Below are positions 61,195 to 64,000 of a stretch of 64,000 bases of DNA, piece by piece. The position numbers and the translations under genes are program-made. The notes below the pieces were generated by a model. That model was not told where the DNA came from. It worked only from the letters and a program-made list of their open reading frames with translations, and did not search any database. The stretch is taken from NCBI RefSeq assembly GCF_003725795.1, contig NZ_RBEE01000005.1:1-64000 (forward strand), given 5' to 3'. Source of the stretch: Pedobacter jejuensis (GTDB taxonomy: Bacteria; Bacteroidota; Bacteroidia; Sphingobacteriales; Sphingobacteriaceae). How positions within the stretch are numbered: position 1 is the first letter of the stretch; each line of letters begins with the position of its first letter.

Positions 61195-61467
61195 ATGATT
61201 CATCAAATAAGTAAACTAAAGGATTCTGTATGGATAGGTTTGGCAATTGGTTTAGTATTTCCGGCAATTCTTTCTATAATGGTTTGGTACATTATAAATC
61301 ATGTATTTTACCTGGCAAAGGCCGATTTACTATACATCGGTGCTATTGCTATTAATGCTTACACCATGCAGTATTTTTTCAAACACTATAAAGAAAATAT
61401 TGGCAGAGGCATATTGGCAGCGACATTTGTATGCGCTTTTGTCTTCTTCTATTATAAAGTTTTTTAA
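61195..61467 (+). CDS. Small multi-span membrane protein
   Basis: 90 residues with three hydrophobic helices (SVWIGLAIGLVFPAILSIMV, YIGAIAINAYTMQYFF, ILAATFVCAFVFFYYKVF) and short loops. A membrane protein of this size lies between surE and lpxB in several Bacteroidota, as I recall, so it may be linked to envelope biogenesis; the function is unknown. ATG at 61195; the C terminus ends at the helix, 200 bp before lpxB, with a self-complementary spacer between. Confidence 0.72.
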   Translation: MIHQISKLKDSVWIGLAIGLVFPAILSIMVWYIINHVFYLAKADLLYIGAIAINAYTMQYFFKHYKENIGRGILAATFVCAFVFFYYKVF

Positions 61468-61665
61468 GATGGAAGTAATATGTAAGATGGAGAATGTAAG
61501 ATGGAAGTAATATGTAAGATGGAAAATGGAAGTAATATGTAAAATGGATGATGTAACTACAACCTAACATGATATTTTCCATCTCCTATTTCCCATCTAC
61601 CATCTACCATCCACCATCATCCATTTTCCATCTACCATCATTCATAATCATTAAAACATTTTCCA
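61468..61665. repeat. Self-complementary low-complexity spacer (GATGGAAG words)
   Basis: AAGATGGAAGTAATATGTAAG recurs four times on the left (61468-61555), and CCATCTACC, CCATCCACCATCATCC recurs on the right (61575-61640). It is the counterpart of the 3.6-3.95 kb region and ends a few bases before the lpxB start codon. Confidence 0.72.
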
Positions 61666-61671
61666 TCAATT

Positions 61672-62778
61672 ATGAAATACTACCTCGTAGCAGGAGAAGC
61701 ATCAGGCGATTTACATGGTGCAAATTTAATGAAAGCGATAAAGGCAGAAGATAGCGGTGCTGTTTTTAGGTTTTTTGGCGGCAATAAAATGCAAGCCGAG
61801 GGTGGCCAGTTGGTTAAACATTATGCCGATATGGCGTTTATGGGTTTCACTGAAGTGTTGTTAAACCTCCAAACCATTTATAAAAATTTAAATGCGTGCA
61901 AGAACGATATCATCGATTGGAAACCCGATGTAATCATTCTGATAGATTTTCCAGGTTTTAATTTGAAAATTGCTGCATTTGCAAAAGCTAACGGAATTAA
62001 GGTTTGCTATTACATTTCGCCAAAAGTTTGGGCGTGGAATCAAAAGCGAGTACTTAAAATTAAGAAGGTTGTAGACCATATGTTCTGTATTTTACCCTTC
62101 GAAGTCGATTTTTACAAGGAATGGGGAATGGATGTAGATTACGTAGGTAATCCTTTGTTAGATGAAATCGACCAATTCCTGCCAGATGTTAATTTCAGAA
62201 AAAATAATCATTTTGGGGAAGGAAAAATCATTGCATTATTACCCGGAAGCAGAAAACAAGAAATCGAACGTTTGTTACCAGTAATGTTAAGCATTACAGA
62301 AAGTTTTCCTGATTACGAATTTGCAATTGCTGCGGCACCAACGTTTAGCGAAAACTATTACCAACAATTTATAGGCGAAAAAAAGGTTGAGCTTTTATTT
62401 GATAACACCTACAATTTGCTCCATAATGCTCATGCGGCTATCGTTGCATCGGGTACGGCTACATTAGAAACAGCTTTGTTCAAAGTGCCTCAGGTAGTTG
62501 TATATAAGGGCGGCACAGTTTCAATTGCCATTGCCAGGATGTTGGTTAAAATAAAATTTATTTCATTGGTAAACCTAATTGTAAATAAAAAAATAGTAAC
62601 CGAACTCATTCAAGAAGATTGCAATACTCAAAAAGTACAATCAGAATTGGCTTTAATTGTAGATGGCAAAAGCCGAGTTGAAATGTTATCCAACTACGAT
62701 GAATTACTATCGCTTATGGGAACGCCTGGAGCATCGGCAAAAACGGCAAAACTTATACTAAATTATTTAAAAGCTTAA
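61672..62778 (+). CDS. lpxB: Lipid-A-disaccharide synthase
   Basis: 368 residues. LpxB joins UDP-2,3-diacylglucosamine and lipid X to the lipid A disaccharide at the membrane. Motifs: VAGEASGDLHGANLM (5-19), the conserved IDFPGFNLKIA (about 84-94), SPKVWAWN (about 114-121) and the glycosyltransferase signature LLPGSRKQEIERL (about 190-202) with ASGTATLETALF (around 260). The ATG at 61672 opens MKYYLVAGEAS. It lies downstream of the membrane protein gene with a hairpin-forming spacer between. Confidence 0.95.
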   Translation: MKYYLVAGEASGDLHGANLMKAIKAEDSGAVFRFFGGNKMQAEGGQLVKHYADMAFMGFTEVLLNLQTIYKNLNACKNDIIDWKPDVIILIDFPGFNLKIAAFAKANGIKVCYYISPKVWAWNQKRVLKIKKVVDHMFCILPFEVDFYKEWGMDVDYVGNPLLDEIDQFLPDVNFRKNNHFGEGKIIALLPGSRKQEIERLLPVMLSITESFPDYEFAIAAAPTFSENYYQQFIGEKKVELLFDNTYNLLHNAHAAIVASGTATLETALFKVPQVVVYKGGTVSIAIARMLVKIKFISLVNLIVNKKIVTELIQEDCNTQKVQSELALIVDGKSRVEMLSNYDELLSLMGTPGASAKTAKLILNYLKA

Positions 62779-62867
62779 AGCCATTAGTATAGCAGAAATG
62801 AGCTGGTATCTTAAATCTCGATTTTTTGGTTAGTTTTGGCTTTGTTCATAATTAATTAATCTGTACG

Positions 62868-63872
62868 ATGAAAGCCCTCTCCATTAAAGACATCGCCGTT
62901 AAAGCAAATGTTTCTATCACAACAGTTTCCTTTATTATTAATGGTAAGGCGAAAGAAAAATCTATAAGCGAGGCTGTAATCGAAAAGGTAGAAAAAATTA
63001 TACAAGAAAGCGGTTATAAACCCAATCAGATAGCCAGGAGTTTAAGGACAGGAAATTCTAATATTATCGGTTTAATAGTAGAAGATATTTCAAATTCATT
63101 TTTTGCCAAAATAGCAAGGCTGATAGAAGACAAAGCTTACAAACGAGGCTATAAAATCATCTATTCGAGTACAGAAAATAGCGTTGAGAAGGCTCAGGAG
63201 CTGATAAATATGTTCAAAACGCGAAAGGTTGATGCTTATATCATTTCGCCAATTAAAGGTATCGAAGAAGATATTCGAATGCTATTAAGCGATGATAAAC
63301 CTGTTATATTGTTTGATAGAAATTTGGCTGATGTTGATGTTAACTACGTTGGGGCCAATCATTTTAATGCGTCTTACCAATCTATAGAAAGTTTTGTAGC
63401 ACAAGGCAAAAAGAATATCGCCTTGGTTACGACAGATATTGATGTAGAACAAATTACTGAGCGTTTTGATGGTTACAAGAAAGCCTTGCTAGATAATGGA
63501 TTGGCTTACAACGACGAATTGGTGTTGAAAATTCATTTCAATCAGGATGAAGAAACAACCATAAACCAAATCAAAAATTTATTTAATACTCAAAAAATAG
63601 ATGCAGTTCTTTTTGCCACCAACTACCTTGCTATAAGCGGCTTAAAAGTGCTGAAACAAATAAAAAAGAAAATAGGCTCCGAATTTTCTGTTATTGCGTA
63701 TGATGATCACGAAGCTTTCGAATTGCATACTCCAGGTATATCAACTGTACAGCAGCCATTAGAAGATATTGCCGAAACGGTTATTAAGCTGTTATTAAAT
63801 CAGTTATCATCCAAAACTAAAATCCCTAACCAACAGGTTATTATCCCAGCCACACTTATTATCAGAGATTAA
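62868..63872 (+). CDS. LacI-family transcriptional regulator
   Basis: 334 residues: a LacI HTH at the N terminus (LSIKDIAVKANVSITTVSFI, residues 4-23, then the hinge INGKAKEKS...YKPNQIARSL) and a periplasmic-binding-protein-like effector domain (IIGLIVEDISNSFFAKIARL near 66-85, then KNIALVTTDID and VIAYDDHEAFELHTPGISTV). In this phylum such regulators control sugar-utilisation loci. A perfect palindrome typical of LacI operators lies downstream at 63956-63969, close to a gene that starts at the window edge, so it probably regulates that gene. Effector is unknown. Confidence 0.93.
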   Translation: MKALSIKDIAVKANVSITTVSFIINGKAKEKSISEAVIEKVEKIIQESGYKPNQIARSLRTGNSNIIGLIVEDISNSFFAKIARLIEDKAYKRGYKIIYSSTENSVEKAQELINMFKTRKVDAYIISPIKGIEEDIRMLLSDDKPVILFDRNLADVDVNYVGANHFNASYQSIESFVAQGKKNIALVTTDIDVEQITERFDGYKKALLDNGLAYNDELVLKIHFNQDEETTINQIKNLFNTQKIDAVLFATNYLAISGLKVLKQIKKKIGSEFSVIAYDDHEAFELHTPGISTVQQPLEDIAETVIKLLLNQLSSKTKIPNQQVIIPATLIIRD

Positions 63873-63895
63873 ATTTATAACAAGTTGTTTTAGTG

Positions 63896-63903
63896 TAACG
63901 TTA
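63896..63903. promoter_or_regulatory. Short palindrome TAACGTTA (weak second operator candidate)
   Basis: GTAACGTTAT lies 24 bp after the regulator stop and shares the central ACGT of the better palindrome 60 bp downstream. Eight base pairs can occur by chance. Confidence 0.3.
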
Positions 63904-63955
63904 TTTTTACAGGTAAGTCGTTTTATTAAATAAAATATTATCTAATATTGATGTA

Positions 63956-63969
63956 GTAAAACGTTTTAC
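63956..63969. promoter_or_regulatory. LacI-type operator palindrome GTAAAACGTTTTAC
   Basis: A perfect 14-bp inverted repeat with the central CG step typical of LacI/PurR-family operators, lying between the LacI gene and a start codon at 63987. The spacing of 17 bp to the ATG means repressor binding would block the promoter or initiation. Confidence 0.65.
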
Positions 63970-63986
63970 CATAACCAAATTTATTT

Positions 63987-64000
63987 ATGAGACTTTCGCA
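63987..64000 (+). CDS. Start of a downstream gene (cut by window edge)
   Basis: ATG at 63987 followed by AGACTTTCGCA to the end of the window, 17 bp after the palindrome. Only four full codons can be read (M-R-L-S), so no identity can be given. Its position after a LacI regulator and operator suggests a sugar-utilisation gene. Confidence 0.35.

Noticed and set aside
1..64000. tRNA, rRNA or common riboswitch genes
   Set aside because: No cloverleaf with conserved T-loop (GGTTCAAATCC-like) or rRNA signature sequence was noticed by reading; a covariance-model scan would be decisive.

Overview
The window looks like a chromosomal segment from an AT-rich member of the Bacteroidota, most likely Sphingobacteriaceae (Pedobacter or a close relative). 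The grounds are a SusC/SusD pair, several Bacteroidota-restricted families (DUF5606, DUF4295, a 'putative porin', the YHYH/SCO set), the gene order rpmB-rpmG-DUF4295-ftsY-rimO, lipid A genes (lpxK, lpxB), and intergenic repeats of a kind I associate with Pedobacter-like genomes. Genus is an inference from family content; no rRNA gene is present to test it.

Layout. 0-0.2 kb: 3' end of an IS3-type transposase. 0.2-8.2 kb: housekeeping and transport genes (M42 aminopeptidase, MFS exporter, acyl-CoA carboxylase beta subunit, SulP anion transporter). 8.2-8.9 kb: a tandem ~300-bp duplication, then pruA. 10.6-13.1 kb: a small accessory patch with a headless LytTR domain, a double-glycine leader peptide, a secreted beta-domain protein and 0.7 kb of nearly empty AT-rich DNA. 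13.1-19.7 kb: an eight-gene minus-strand biosynthetic cluster (di-iron hydroxylase, FAD oxidoreductase, methyltransferase, type III polyketide synthase, FabZ-like dehydratase, ketosynthase, acyl carrier protein, phosphopantetheinyl transferase). 19.9-26.3 kb: lpxK, purine nucleoside phosphorylase, porin, outer-membrane barrel and a large exported protein. 26.4-27.4 kb: a tandem repeat array. 27.5-36 kb: PpiB, DUF5606, RlmH, GH1 glucosidase, a YHYH-YwqK-SCO operon and aconitase. 36.2-41.5 kb: deacetylase, TolC plus efflux adaptor, gpsA. 41.5-45.4 kb: rimO, ftsY and the small ribosomal protein operon. 45.5-55.2 kb: acs, SusD/SusC, CsbD, GH130 and an exported putative glycosidase. 55.2-56.4 kb: a ~272-bp tandem array. 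56.4-64 kb: M16 protease, surE, a PIN toxin-like pair, lpxB and a LacI-type regulator with a perfect palindromic operator next to a gene that begins at the window edge.

How the parts work together. The 13-20 kb cluster is the most interesting system. A dedicated ACP, ketosynthase, dehydratase and PPTase could build or tailor an acyl starter, a type III PKS could fold it into an alkylresorcinol or alkylpyrone ring, and the methyltransferase and flavoprotein could convert that into a methylated alkylquinone-like lipid; the membrane hydroxylase may act on the chain. The overlapping genes argue for one transcript. The product is unknown from sequence.

A second theme is the intergenic DNA. Three repeat classes recur: a hairpin family with conserved flanks and an exchangeable stem; a roughly 65-bp inverted repeat containing TCACCCTGAATTTATTTCAG; and long imperfect hairpins built from a short word that differs at every locus. 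All seven examples of the last class lie between co-directional genes, several of them close to the downstream start codon.
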